DNA from: Caballeronia temeraria | GTDB taxonomy: Bacteria > Pseudomonadota > Gammaproteobacteria > Burkholderiales > Burkholderiaceae | Assembly: GCF_001544795.2 (NCBI RefSeq) | Contig: NZ_FCOI02000011.1 | Location: 124,001 to 188,000, forward strand | Length of the DNA stretch: 64,000 nt | Reading direction: 5' to 3' | In this document: piece by piece, positions 19,315-29,391 of the stretch | Numbering within the stretch: position 1 is the first letter of the stretch | Layout of the letters: the number at the start of each line of letters is the position of its first letter | The notes under the pieces: model-generated | The model's input: only the letters and a program-made list of their open reading frames with translations | Databases searched by the model: none | What the model was told of the DNA's origin: nothing | Position numbers and translations under genes: made by a program

Positions 19315-19431
19315 GGGGAAATTTTAGCTCAACGTGTCGTATAGCGGCGCGCCGCGCCGGGGGTCTCTCGTTCAACGTCCGCTCCATTCTAGCGATAAAC
19401 GGCGGGCGCGCCCGGGGGCCATCTTCCACGG

Positions 19432-19460
19432 TTCTTTTCGCTCTCTGACTATGGTGTAAT
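19432..19460 (+). promoter_or_regulatory. Candidate nadK promoter, probably leaderless
   Basis: TTCTTT (19432-19437) and TGTAAT (19455-19460) are 17 bases apart. The expected start point, 7 bases past the -10, coincides with the nadK ATG at 19467, and no ribosome-binding site is visible. Confidence 0.4.
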
Positions 19461-19466
19461 GCCGGC

Positions 19467-20363
19467 ATGGAAATTGGCCAATTCAAGACCGTCGCGCTCG
19501 TGGGGCGCACCAACACGCCAGGCATCGAGGCGCCGCTGAGATCGCTCGCCGATCTCCTGGCGAAGCAGGGCTTCGAGGTCGTGTTCGAGGCGGGCACCGC
19601 GAAGGACGTCGGCGTGACGGAGTTCCCCGCGCTCTCCATCGCGGAGATGGGCGCGCGTGCGGACGTCGCGATCGTGCTCGGCGGCGACGGCACGATGCTC
19701 GGCATCGGCCGGCAGCTCGCACCGTACAAGACGCCGCTCATCGGCGTGAATCATGGCCGGCTCGGCTTCATCACCGACATTCCGCTCAAGGCGATGCAGG
19801 AAATCGTCCCGCAGATGCTCGCCGGCCAGTTCGAGCGCGAGGAGCGCAGCCTGCTCGAAGCGCGCATCGTCCGCAACGACAAGCCGATCTACCACGCGCT
19901 CGCGTTCAACGATGTCGTGGTGAATCGCAGCGGTTTTTCCGGCATGGCGGAGCTGCGCGTGTCAGTGGACGGCCACTTCATGTACAACCAGCGCTCGGAC
20001 GGGCTGATCGTCGCGACGCCTACCGGCTCGACCGCGTATGCGCTGTCGTCGGCGGGGCCGATCCTTCATCCGCAACTGCAAGGCTTCGTGCTCGTGCCGA
20101 TCGCACCGCACTCGCTCTCGAACCGGCCGATCGTGCTGCCCGACGATTCGAAGGTGACCATTCAGATCATCGGCGGGCGCGACGTCAATGTGAACTTCGA
20201 CATGCAGTCGTTCACCGCCGTCGAGCTGAACGACGCCATCGAAGTGCGGCGCTCTAAGCACACGGTGCCGGTGCTGCATCCGGTCGGCTACAGCAGTTAC
20301 GCCACGCTGCGCAAGAAGCTGCACTGGAACGAGCATCCGTCGCAGGACGCCTCGTCTCTCTGA
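19467..20363 (+). CDS. nadK: NAD kinase
   Basis: A 298-residue NAD kinase making NADP from NAD and ATP. The phosphate-binding motif GGDGTMLG sits near residue 72, with [10 protein letters not shown] following and the glycine-rich block [17 protein letters not shown] near residue 185, all diagnostic. The start [14 protein letters not shown] fits homologues. It is divergent from hrcA and followed after 30 bases by recN, a pairing common in Burkholderia and its relatives. No Shine-Dalgarno is seen before the ATG. Confidence 0.98.
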   Translation: MEIGQFKTVALVGRTNTPGIEAPLRSLADLLAKQGFEVVFEAGTAKDVGVTEFPALSIAEMGARADVAIVLGGDGTMLGIGRQLAPYKTPLIGVNHGRLGFITDIPLKAMQEIVPQMLAGQFEREERSLLEARIVRNDKPIYHALAFNDVVVNRSGFSGMAELRVSVDGHFMYNQRSDGLIVATPTGSTAYALSSAGPILHPQLQGFVLVPIAPHSLSNRPIVLPDDSKVTIQIIGGRDVNVNFDMQSFTAVELNDAIEVRRSKHTVPVLHPVGYSSYATLRKKLHWNEHPSQDASSL

Positions 20364-20393
20364 GCTACCGAATACCCCTTCCCCGAAGCGTCC

Positions 20394-22046
20394 ATGCTCC
20401 GTCATCTTTCGATTCGAGATTTCGTCATCGTCGCCACGCTGGATATCGATTTCGATCCAGGCTTCACGGTCTTTTCGGGTGAAACCGGCGCGGGCAAGTC
20501 GATCCTGATCGACGCCCTCGCGCTCACGCTTGGCGCGCGCGGCGACGCGAGCGTCGTGCGCACCGACCAGGCGCGCGCGGACATCACCGCCGAATTCTCG
20601 ACGCATCCGCTCGTCGTGCAATGGCTGGACGAGCACGCGCTCACGCAGGACGCCGACTCGGTCATGCTGCGCCGGGTCATCGATTCGAACGGCCGCTCGC
20701 GCGCATTCATCAACGGCACGCCCGCGACGCTCGCGCAGTTGCGCGAAGTGGGCGAAATGCTCGTCGATATCCACGGCCAGCACGCGCACCAGTTGCTGAT
20801 GCGCCCCGACGCGCAACGCGAACTCTTCGATACGCACGCACAATTGCTCGACACCGCCGGCGCCGTGAATCGCCTGTGGCGCGCCATGCGTGACGCGCAG
20901 CAGGCCGTCGAGACCGCGCAAACGCGCGACCGCGAACTGCAACTGGAACGCGAGCGTCTCGCGTGGCAACTGAGCGAATTCGACAAGCTCGCGCCGCAAC
21001 CGGGCGAATGGGAAGAAGTGAGCGCGGAGCATCATCGGCTGTCGCATTCGGCGAGTCTCATCGACGGCGTGCAGGGTGCGCTCGGCGCGCTCTCCGAATC
21101 CGACGAGGCGATGATCTCGCAGCTCGGCGCGATCATCTCGAAGGTGCGCGGTCTGGCCGATATCGATCCGGCGTTGAACGACGTGCTCGCCTCACTCGAA
21201 CCGGCGGAGATTCAGTTGCAGGAAGCGTCGTATTCGCTGTCGCACTACGCGCAGCGGCTGGAGCTCGATCCGGACCGGCTCGCGCAGGTCGAAAGGCGCA
21301 TGGATCAACTGCATTCGACCGCGCGCAAATTCCGCCTTCAGCCCGAATCGCTGCCCGAGGAACACGACGAGCGCCGCCGCCAGCTCGCCGCGCTGGACGC
21401 CGCCGCCGATCTCGACGCGCTCAACGCCGCCGCTGAAAAAGCGCAGGGCGAATATCTCGCGCAGGCCAAGGTGCTGTCGAAGGCGCGCGCGAAGGCTGCG
21501 AAAAATCTGTCGAAGGCGGTGACCGAAGGCATGCAGGAACTGTCGATGGCAGGCGGCAGCTTCGACGTCGCGCTCGTGCCGCTCGCCGAAGGCGGCGCGA
21601 ACGGGCTGGAGCAGATCGAATTTCGCGTCGCGGGCCACGCGGGCGTTGCGCTGCGGCCGCTCGCGAAGGTCGCGTCGGGCGGCGAGCTGGCGCGTATCAG
21701 CCTCGCACTCGCGGTGATCGCGAGCACCGCGAGCCCGACGCCCACGCTCATCTTCGACGAAGTGGACACGGGCATCGGCGGCGGCGTCGCGGAAGTGGTC
21801 GGACGGCTTTTGCATCAGCTCGGGCGCGACCGTCAGGTGCTGTGCGTCACGCACTTGCCGCAAGTGGCCGCGCGCGGCGATCAGCATTTCCAGGTCGCGA
21901 AGTCGTCGGACGATGCCGGGGGCACCGTCAGCACGGTGAAGCAACTGGATCGCGCAAAGCGTGTTGAAGAAGTCGCGCGCATGCTCGGCGGTCTCGAAAT
22001 CACCGCGACCACGCGCAAGCACGCGAAGGAAATGCTGGCGGCCTGA
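20394..22046 (+). CDS. recN: DNA repair protein RecN
   Basis: A 550-residue SMC-like ATPase for double-strand-break repair. Walker A is FSGETGAGKSILIDAL at about residues 25-40; the middle (about 155-370) is a long coiled coil; the C-terminal head carries the ABC signature KVASGGELARISLAL and Walker B TLIFDEVDTGIGG, then the H-loop CVTHLPQVAARGDQH. RecN bridges DNA ends and supports RecA-dependent repair. It follows nadK by 30 bases and converges with glnE across a 6-base gap. No LexA box is evident just upstream. Confidence 0.97.
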   Translation: MLRHLSIRDFVIVATLDIDFDPGFTVFSGETGAGKSILIDALALTLGARGDASVVRTDQARADITAEFSTHPLVVQWLDEHALTQDADSVMLRRVIDSNGRSRAFINGTPATLAQLREVGEMLVDIHGQHAHQLLMRPDAQRELFDTHAQLLDTAGAVNRLWRAMRDAQQAVETAQTRDRELQLERERLAWQLSEFDKLAPQPGEWEEVSAEHHRLSHSASLIDGVQGALGALSESDEAMISQLGAIISKVRGLADIDPALNDVLASLEPAEIQLQEASYSLSHYAQRLELDPDRLAQVERRMDQLHSTARKFRLQPESLPEEHDERRRQLAALDAAADLDALNAAAEKAQGEYLAQAKVLSKARAKAAKNLSKAVTEGMQELSMAGGSFDVALVPLAEGGANGLEQIEFRVAGHAGVALRPLAKVASGGELARISLALAVIASTASPTPTLIFDEVDTGIGGGVAEVVGRLLHQLGRDRQVLCVTHLPQVAARGDQHFQVAKSSDDAGGTVSTVKQLDRAKRVEEVARMLGGLEITATTRKHAKEMLAA

Positions 22047-22052
22047 GCCTTA

Positions 22053-24851
22053 TTACGCCGCGGATGCCACCGCAAACACCCGCTCCCACAACGCCGTCAC
22101 CGCGTCGCGTTCGGCCTGAACCGCAGCCGGATCGACGCGCGCCTTTTCCATGCCGTCGAGCCGCAACGTGTGCTGGAGCTTGCGGTAATGCCGGTACGCC
22201 GCGCCGATCACATCGGCTTCTTCTTCGGCGATCAACCCGCTTTTCGCCGCGAGCTTCAACAGCGTGATATTGCCCGCGTTGCGCAGAAACTCGCTATGCT
22301 CACGCGCGTGCAGCAGCACCCAGTACTGCACGATGAACTCGATATCGACCATGCCGCCGCGATCGTGCTTCAGATCGAACAGGTCGCTGCGATTCGGATG
22401 CCCGTCGGCGACGCGCTGGCGCATCGACGCGATCTCGCGTGCGAGCGCGGCGGCGTCGCGTTCCATGACGAGCACATCGGCGCGAATCTGCTCGAACGCC
22501 GCGCCGATTTCGGCATCGCCCGCGCTGTAACGTGCGCGTGAAAGCGCCTGATGTTCCCAGACCCACGCCGTATTCGCCGCATCGCCCTCGCGGATCTGAT
22601 AGCGGCGAAACGTTTCGAGGTCGGTCACGAGCAGGCCCGATTCGCCGTTCGGTCGCAAGCGCAAGTCGACATCGAAGAGCGTGCCCGCGCCCGTCGCCGA
22701 CGTGAGCCACGTGATGAGACGGCGCGTGAACATCGCGTAGATGTCGGAGGCGGCGTCGTCGGGGTCGTCGTAAAGAAAGATGAGATCGAGATCCGACGCA
22801 TAGCCCAGTTCCTTGCCGCCGAGCTTTCCATAGGCGATGACCGAAAAGCGCGGCGTCTCGCGATGCCGCTTCGGGAACTGCTTCCAGACGGTTCGCACCG
22901 TGACGTCGAGCACGGCGTCGGCGAGTTCGGACAGACGGTCGCTCACATGCTCGACGCTCAGATGGCCCGCGAGATCGATCAGCAGAATGCGGAACACTTC
23001 GGCCTGATGCGCGTGGCGCAGCAGATCCATCTGATGTTCGGCGTCCTCCGCCGCGTCGAGCCGCGCGATCAGCGACTGCTTGAATCCGGCCCAGTCGAAC
23101 GGGCTGGCGATGGCTTCGTCGTCGAGCAGTTCATCGAGCAATTGCGGATGGCGAATCAGATAGCCCGCCGCCCAGCGCGATCCCGACAGCACCGACAGCA
23201 CGCGCTCCAACGCCGCCGGATATTCCGTCAATAACGCCAGATACGCGCCGCGCTTGCCGACGGTTTCGAGCAGATCGAACAGACGCGTGATGGTGTCGAC
23301 GCGGCGCGGCGCATCGACGGATTGCGCCGCTTCGAGCGCCCGCTGCGCGACGATGTCGAAGCGCTCGCGGCTCTGCGACGGCAAGCCCGCATAACGCGCC
23401 GAATTCCACACGCCCGTCAGACGCGACAGCACCGGCGCGGGGTCCGCGAAGCCGAGCTCCACGAGACGCGCGGCGAGTTCTTCCTGCGCGGATTCGTCGG
23501 CGAGCGCGCTGCTCCAGATCCACGACGCCGCGGAATCGTCCGCGACGCCGCAGCCGCCCTGCCCGCTCACCTTGTCGGCGAAGATCGCGTCGAACTGCTG
23601 CTCGACGCGCTCGCGATGCGCGTCGAGCGTGTCCATCAGCGCCGCATAGTCCGCGAAGCCGAGCGATTTCGCGAGCAACCCGCGCTCATCGTCGGCGACG
23701 GGCATCGCGTGCGTCTGCGCATCGTTGCGATATTGCAGCCGATGCTCGACCGTGCGCAAAAACAGATACGCATCGGACAGCGCCTCGCGCACGTTCGGCG
23801 CGAGCAGGCCGTGCGCCACGGCGCGTTCGAGCACCGCGAGCGTCGGACGAATGCGAAAATCCGCTGCCTGACCGCCGCGAATCAACTGAAATGCCTGCGC
23901 GCTGAACTCGATCTCGCGGATGCCGCCGCGTCCGAGCTTGATGTCGTCGGCCTTGTCGGGGCGCATGGATGCGCGCCGCCGCGCTTCCTGCCGAATTTGC
24001 TGATGCAGCGAGCGGATCGCCGCGATCACGCCGTAATCGAGATAACGCCGGTAGATGAACGGCGTCGCGATGGCTTCGAGCTGCTTCACGAGACGCTTCG
24101 CGGAATCGCTCTGCGTCTCCGAGACGAGCCGCCCCTTGATCCACGCGTAGCGCTCCCATTCGCGGCCCTGCACGTAAAAATATTCTTCGAGCATGCCCAG
24201 ACTGCACACGAGCGGACCGGAATCGCCGTTGGGCCGCAGCCGCATGTCGACGCGAAACACGTAGCCGTCCTGCGTGATCTCCGCGAGCGCGCCGATCAGC
24301 CGCCGGCCGAGCCGTGTGAAGAATTCCTGCGTCGTGAGCGCGGAACGCGTGCCGCCCGAGGTTTCGCCATCCTCTTCATACACGAAGATCAGATCGATAT
24401 CCGACGATGCGTTCAGCTCGCGCCCGCCCAGCTTGCCCATGCCGACGACGCCGAGCGTCAGCCGCTCGCCGTCCGGGCCGCGCGGCTCGCCGAAGAGCGC
24501 TTCCAGATCCGCCGACAGCACCGCGAGCGCGCGCTGCACCGTGACTTCGGCGAGATCGGTCATCGCGCCGGTGACCTCGGCGACATCCGCCGCGCCCGCC
24601 AGATCGCGCTCCATCACCGTGCAGAACACTTCGGTCCGCAGGCGGCGCAACGCGGTCTTGAGCGCGGCTTCGTCGAGGACACCGGTTTCGGTGCACGGCG
24701 CGCAGTGCGCGTCGAGCCGTTCTTCGATCCATGCGCGCGTGACGCGCGTGCCCGCCCACTGCGCGACATTCGACGCCAGTTCGGGACGCGCCGAGTACGC
24801 GCGCGCCGCATAGTTGGAATAATCGGAACTGAGAAGAGTGGCGTCGGTCAT
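22053..24851 (-). CDS. glnE: Bifunctional glutamine synthetase adenylyltransferase/adenylyl-removing enzyme
   Basis: A 932-residue protein with two nucleotidyltransferase domains. The N-terminal one (adenylyl-removing) has GKLGGRELNASSDIDLIFVY and the C-terminal one (adenylylating) has GKLGGKELGYASDLDLIFLY; both keep the paired Asp residues. Each is followed by its PII-UTase-like helical region (DIKLGRGGIREIEF and DLKHDRGGMVDIEF). It adjusts glutamine synthetase activity in response to nitrogen status through PII. The ATG at 24851 (MTDATLLSSDY) is used; an upstream in-frame start adds 20 unlike residues. Confidence 0.96.
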   Translation of the reverse strand: MTDATLLSSDYSNYAARAYSARPELASNVAQWAGTRVTRAWIEERLDAHCAPCTETGVLDEAALKTALRRLRTEVFCTVMERDLAGAADVAEVTGAMTDLAEVTVQRALAVLSADLEALFGEPRGPDGERLTLGVVGMGKLGGRELNASSDIDLIFVYEEDGETSGGTRSALTTQEFFTRLGRRLIGALAEITQDGYVFRVDMRLRPNGDSGPLVCSLGMLEEYFYVQGREWERYAWIKGRLVSETQSDSAKRLVKQLEAIATPFIYRRYLDYGVIAAIRSLHQQIRQEARRRASMRPDKADDIKLGRGGIREIEFSAQAFQLIRGGQAADFRIRPTLAVLERAVAHGLLAPNVREALSDAYLFLRTVEHRLQYRNDAQTHAMPVADDERGLLAKSLGFADYAALMDTLDAHRERVEQQFDAIFADKVSGQGGCGVADDSAASWIWSSALADESAQEELAARLVELGFADPAPVLSRLTGVWNSARYAGLPSQSRERFDIVAQRALEAAQSVDAPRRVDTITRLFDLLETVGKRGAYLALLTEYPAALERVLSVLSGSRWAAGYLIRHPQLLDELLDDEAIASPFDWAGFKQSLIARLDAAEDAEHQMDLLRHAHQAEVFRILLIDLAGHLSVEHVSDRLSELADAVLDVTVRTVWKQFPKRHRETPRFSVIAYGKLGGKELGYASDLDLIFLYDDPDDAASDIYAMFTRRLITWLTSATGAGTLFDVDLRLRPNGESGLLVTDLETFRRYQIREGDAANTAWVWEHQALSRARYSAGDAEIGAAFEQIRADVLVMERDAAALAREIASMRQRVADGHPNRSDLFDLKHDRGGMVDIEFIVQYWVLLHAREHSEFLRNAGNITLLKLAAKSGLIAEEEADVIGAAYRHYRKLQHTLRLDGMEKARVDPAAVQAERDAVTALWERVFAVASAA

Positions 24852-25033
24852 GAAAGGTTGGGTTCGCTCATTGCTTCCGGAAAGACATCGCGATATAAAA
24901 CCGCGCCGCAAGTCTTGCCGGGCGCGGCTTCGCGAGCGTCCACGAGTGCGCAGGCAGCGGCCGTCGCCGCAGTGCCCGTGTTACATTTCAGCGTCAAACA
25001 CGCAAAACTACCATATCGCCGAACAGCAGCAGC

Positions 25034-28000
25034 ATGTCCGACAGCAGACGATCCGTCGACCCGACCGAAGTTGGACAAGCCAAGCCCAGCGGCAACGCCG
25101 AGCGCGTGCTTTCACGCGTCTTCAAAATCGTTCTCGTCCTCGCGGCCATCGCGTATTTCGTGGTGGCGGGCGTCTATGTCGGCTTGCGCTACATCGTCAT
25201 GCCGCAGGTCGATTCGTTCCGGCCGCGCATCGAGCAGCTTGTCTCATCGCAGATTCACGCGCAGTTGCACATCGGCAGGATTTCCGCGCGATGGTCCGGG
25301 CTTTCGCCGACACTCGATATCGACAATCTGCGCATCGACGCCGCCGACGGTTCGCCGGGCCTCGCCGTGCCGCACGCGAGCGCGAGCATCGCGTGGGCGT
25401 CGCTGCTGCATCTGCGGCCGAAGCTCGCGGATCTGACCGTCGACGGGCCGGACATGATCATCGCGCGTAATGCCGACGGCGCGGTTTCCATCGCGGGCGT
25501 GCCGATTCCCACGCACCGCACCGGCTCGAACGCCTTCACGACCTGGCTGCTCGGCCAGGACCACATTCTTCTGCGCGACGGCACGCTGCGCTGGCGCGAT
25601 GCGCAACGCGCCGCGCCCGAGATCGCGTTCAAGCGCCTGCATCTCGCGATCAGGAACGACGGCACGCGGCATCGGCTCGCGCTCAAGGCGCCCGCCGATG
25701 GCGACGTGCTGCACGGCCCGCTCGATTTCCGCGCGGATTTCCGTCATCAGCCGTTCTCCGCGATGGGCGCGCCCGTGAACTGGACCGGCCGTCTTTACCT
25801 GTCGACCGGGCCGCTCGATCTGCCGACCTTCGGGCGCTACGTGAAGCTGCCGATGCAGATGTACAGCGGCCGCGTCAACAACCAGATCTGGCTGAACTTC
25901 GCGGGCGGCGAACTGCAGACAGCGACCGGCGAGCTGACCGGCGCGAACATCGAGTTGCGCGTGCGCGCGACGCAGCCGCGTCTCGAGTTGCCGATCGCGC
26001 GCTTCGGCTGGAATCTCGACAGAAAAGACAACGACTACACGCTCGATCTGCGCGACCTGCACGCGGAACTCGGCCAGTTGCCGCTCGACGACGGCACGCC
26101 GGTCGCGCGCCTGCTCGTCTCGCGCACGCTGACGGCGACGTACCGGCTGCCTTCCGTCGGCAAGGGGCAATTGCTGCGGATGACGGGCGACACCGTCGAC
26201 ATCGGCATCCTCACGGAATTCGCGCGCGCGCTGCCGCTGCCGGCCAAAGTGCTCAACGAACTCGTGCGCTTCAATCCGCGCGGCCAGATTTCGAACTACA
26301 CGTTCTTCACCGAACGCGCCGCGCCGAAGACCGAGGAAGAAGCGCTGCAGCAGCGCAAGAAAGGCGACGCGCCGATCCTGCACTACGCGTTCAAGGCCGA
26401 CCTCAACGGCCTGAGCGTGCAGGCGCAGGAGCCGCCGCCCGGACTCACGATCAACAACCATCCGCGCGCGGGCATTCCGGGCGTCGACAATCTGTGGGGC
26501 AGCGTCGACGCGAACGAGAAAGGCGGCAACATCGCGATCGACACGAAGAACGCGGCGGTCATCATTCCCGGCGCGTTTGACGATCCGCGCCTCGCCTTCG
26601 ATTCCCTGCAAGGCAAGGCGCGCTGGAGCGTCGCGGATGCGGTCGCGCCGGGCGAGCTGCGCCGCGCGTTCACGATCCACCTCGAAACGCTGCGTGTGAA
26701 GAACGCGGACGCCGAAGGCGAAGCCACCGCCGACTACTGGAATCAGGGCCACGGGCGCGGCAATCTCGACCTGAAGGCGAAGGTCGCGCATCTGAAGGTG
26801 ACGAGCCTCGTGCGCTATCTGCCGACGAGCCTCAACGAGCGCGTGCGCGTCTACCTCGGCCACGCGTTGCAGGCGGGCGTCGCGAAGAACGGGACGATCG
26901 AAGTGCATGGCGATCTCACGCGCTTCCCGTACGCGAAGTTTCCGGACGCGGGCATCTTCCGCATCAACGCGCCGTTCACCGGCGGCAAGTTCGATCCGAC
27001 GCCGTTCCCGCCGCGCAAGATGCTCAACGGCCTGCCGAACTTCTGGCCGGCGTTCGAGGGCATCGACGGCACGTTCACGCTCGCGCAGAACAAGCTCGGC
27101 TTCGATATCGACCGGGGACATTACCGCGGCGTGAAGGTCTCGAAGGTCGTCGGACGTATCGACGATACGGGCAATCGCGAGACCAAGCTGTGGATCGACG
27201 GCAATGCGCGCGGCCCGCTCGCCGACATGCTGCACTATGTCGACGACAGTTCGCTCGGCCTGATGGCGAAGCACGCGACGCGCAAGATCGACGCGAAGGG
27301 CGACGCCGCGCTCGCGCTCACGCTCGGCATTCCGCGCTATCGGCCGCCCGCGCCGCAGCCGCCGATCAAGACCGAATACAAAGGCTCGCTCACCTTCGCC
27401 GACAACGAAGTCACCTACGGCAATCTGCCGCCGCTTTCGCATCTGCGCGGCCGCGCCGATTTCGCCGCGAAAACCGTCACGCTCGACGGCCTCACCGCGC
27501 AACTGCTCGGCGGCGACGTGCGCGCGAAAGGCGGCGTGCAGCCGGACGGCAGCTACGCGATCGACGTGAACGGGCGCATCGGCGCGGACGCCGCCGGGCG
27601 GCTCAACCGGAAGATCACGCCGCAGGTCGCCGCGTTCATGAAGCGTATCGAAGGCACCGCGCCTTACGAACTGCACGTGCACGGCCAGAGGAACGCGCTG
27701 CCGAACGTGCAGGCGAGTTCCGACCTGACGGGACTCGGCATCGATCTGCCCGCGCCGTTCGGCAAGGCGCAAGGCACGCCGATGCCCTTCTCCCTCACCT
27801 TCCAGCCCGCGACCGGCGGCGCAACGGACCTGCATGACGCGCAGCTGAAGTTCGGGCCGGTGACGGCGCATTACGTGTTTCAGCAGATCGGCAAGGCTCA
27901 GGTGAAGATCGATCCGCAGGACGCCGCCGAGCCGATGAACATGCGCGCGCGCCTGAAAGTCGTGCGCGGCGTGATCGGCGTGAACAAGACGGCGGATTTG

Positions 28001-29332
28001 CCGGCCGATGGCGTGAGCGCCGCCGCCGATCTGAACGAGCTCGATGCCGATGCATGGCGCAAGACCATCGCCGACATCAACGCGGCGGCGCCCGAGTCGC
28101 CCGCTGCCGGGAACGCGCCGCGCCCGCCGATGAGCGAGAACGTGAAGCAGTTCATCCCGACGCGCGCCGACATCCACTTCACGACGCTCAAGCTGCTCGA
28201 CCGGCGCTGGGACAACGTCGTGATCGGCGCGCGCGAGTCGGATAACAGCAAGTGGCAGGCGAACATCGCATCGGATCAAATTTCGGGCGATGTCTCGTGG
28301 ACGCCCGGCGCGACGAAGGAAAGCCCCGGCGCATTGCAGGCGCGCTTCGCGAAGGTCGTGGTTCCCGAGAAAGCGGCGAACGGCGATGCTGCCGCCAAGG
28401 TCGTCAGCAGGCCGCCGCGCAACATGCCGACGATCGATCTCATCGTGAACGAGCTCGTGTTTCGCGGACACAGCCTCGGCCGGCTCGAAGTCGACGCGCA
28501 CAACGAAGTCGTCGCCGACGAGCGGATCTGGACGCTCGACAAGCTCGAACTCACGAATCCGGACGCGACGCTCACCGCGAACGCGATGTGGCGCACGCTG
28601 CCGCTCGGCGCCGTGCAGCCGGCCGCCATGTCCAACGCAACGGACGACGGCACCCCGCGCCGCACGTCGCTCGCTTTCAGGCTCGACGTGAAGAACGGCG
28701 GCCAGTTGATCGACCGCTTCGGCGCGCCGCACGTCGTCAATTCGGGCAACGGCACGGTGTCGGGTCGCGCGGCGTGGAATGGCGGCCCGACCGCCGTCGA
28801 CGTCAATACGCTCGACGGCAATGTCGCCGTCGATCTGCGTCACGGGCAGATTCTGCGTGCGCCGGGTGCGGCGAAATGGCTCGGCATTTTCAGCCTGCGC
28901 AGTCTCGCGAACCTGCTGACGCTGCATTTCGACGATGTCGTCGGCAAGGGCCTGCCGTTCGAGAAGATCACGGGCAACGCGAAGATCACCGACGGCATCA
29001 GCCGCACCGACGACTTCCTGATGGTCACGTCGCCCGCGCGCGTGCAGATGCAGGGCATCGTCGATATGCCGAAAGAGACGCAGGACCTGCACGTGAAGGT
29101 AATCCCGACCGTCGGCGCGGGCGCGGTCGCGCTCGGCGCGGCGGTGATCAATCCGCTGCTCGGACTGGGCGCGCTCGCGGCGGACCTCGCGCTGTCGGCA
29201 TCGATACAAAAGGCGTTTGCGCTCGACTATTCGATCACCGGTTCGTGGAGCAAACCCGTCGTTAAGCGTCTCAATGGCGATCAGGGTAAGATCGAAACAC
29301 CCGCCGTCGTGGCTCCGGCTGTTGCTCACTGA
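25034..29332 (+). CDS. YhdP-family AsmA-like protein (phospholipid transport)
   Basis: A 1,432-residue protein with one N-terminal membrane anchor (about residues 30-55, FKIVLVLAAIAYFVVAGVYV) and a very long periplasmic beta-rich body of DUF3971/AsmA-like repeats, ending with the conserved hydrophobic block GAGAVALGAAVINPLLGLGA near residue 1,365. E. coli YhdP, with TamB and YdbH, forms a bridge that moves phospholipids to the outer membrane; the full-length match of architecture supports the same role. It is divergent from glnE and followed by a nitrilase-family gene and tldD, the same association I recall across beta-proteobacteria. Confidence 0.92.
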   Translation: MSDSRRSVDPTEVGQAKPSGNAERVLSRVFKIVLVLAAIAYFVVAGVYVGLRYIVMPQVDSFRPRIEQLVSSQIHAQLHIGRISARWSGLSPTLDIDNLRIDAADGSPGLAVPHASASIAWASLLHLRPKLADLTVDGPDMIIARNADGAVSIAGVPIPTHRTGSNAFTTWLLGQDHILLRDGTLRWRDAQRAAPEIAFKRLHLAIRNDGTRHRLALKAPADGDVLHGPLDFRADFRHQPFSAMGAPVNWTGRLYLSTGPLDLPTFGRYVKLPMQMYSGRVNNQIWLNFAGGELQTATGELTGANIELRVRATQPRLELPIARFGWNLDRKDNDYTLDLRDLHAELGQLPLDDGTPVARLLVSRTLTATYRLPSVGKGQLLRMTGDTVDIGILTEFARALPLPAKVLNELVRFNPRGQISNYTFFTERAAPKTEEEALQQRKKGDAPILHYAFKADLNGLSVQAQEPPPGLTINNHPRAGIPGVDNLWGSVDANEKGGNIAIDTKNAAVIIPGAFDDPRLAFDSLQGKARWSVADAVAPGELRRAFTIHLETLRVKNADAEGEATADYWNQGHGRGNLDLKAKVAHLKVTSLVRYLPTSLNERVRVYLGHALQAGVAKNGTIEVHGDLTRFPYAKFPDAGIFRINAPFTGGKFDPTPFPPRKMLNGLPNFWPAFEGIDGTFTLAQNKLGFDIDRGHYRGVKVSKVVGRIDDTGNRETKLWIDGNARGPLADMLHYVDDSSLGLMAKHATRKIDAKGDAALALTLGIPRYRPPAPQPPIKTEYKGSLTFADNEVTYGNLPPLSHLRGRADFAAKTVTLDGLTAQLLGGDVRAKGGVQPDGSYAIDVNGRIGADAAGRLNRKITPQVAAFMKRIEGTAPYELHVHGQRNALPNVQASSDLTGLGIDLPAPFGKAQGTPMPFSLTFQPATGGATDLHDAQLKFGPVTAHYVFQQIGKAQVKIDPQDAAEPMNMRARLKVVRGVIGVNKTADLPADGVSAAADLNELDADAWRKTIADINAAAPESPAAGNAPRPPMSENVKQFIPTRADIHFTTLKLLDRRWDNVVIGARESDNSKWQANIASDQISGDVSWTPGATKESPGALQARFAKVVVPEKAANGDAAAKVVSRPPRNMPTIDLIVNELVFRGHSLGRLEVDAHNEVVADERIWTLDKLELTNPDATLTANAMWRTLPLGAVQPAAMSNATDDGTPRRTSLAFRLDVKNGGQLIDRFGAPHVVNSGNGTVSGRAAWNGGPTAVDVNTLDGNVAVDLRHGQILRAPGAAKWLGIFSLRSLANLLTLHFDDVVGKGLPFEKITGNAKITDGISRTDDFLMVTSPARVQMQGIVDMPKETQDLHVKVIPTVGAGAVALGAAVINPLLGLGALAADLALSASIQKAFALDYSITGSWSKPVVKRLNGDQGKIETPAVVAPAVAH

Positions 29333-29391
29333 ACACACGGGCGTTCCGGCGGCGCGGTTTTTCGTCCCCTTTTTTGTCGGCACAGAGAGAC

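Noticed and set aside
19315-19466. Search for a CIRCE element beside hrcA
   Set aside because: No TTAGCACTC-N9-GAGTGCTAA or near match in the gap or elsewhere upstream of dnaK and grpE; HrcA targets are outside the window.
25244-29383. 1,379-codon open frame antisense to the YhdP-like gene
   Set aside because: Arg-rich mirror translation produced by strong third-position GC bias; no recognisable fold, no ribosome site.
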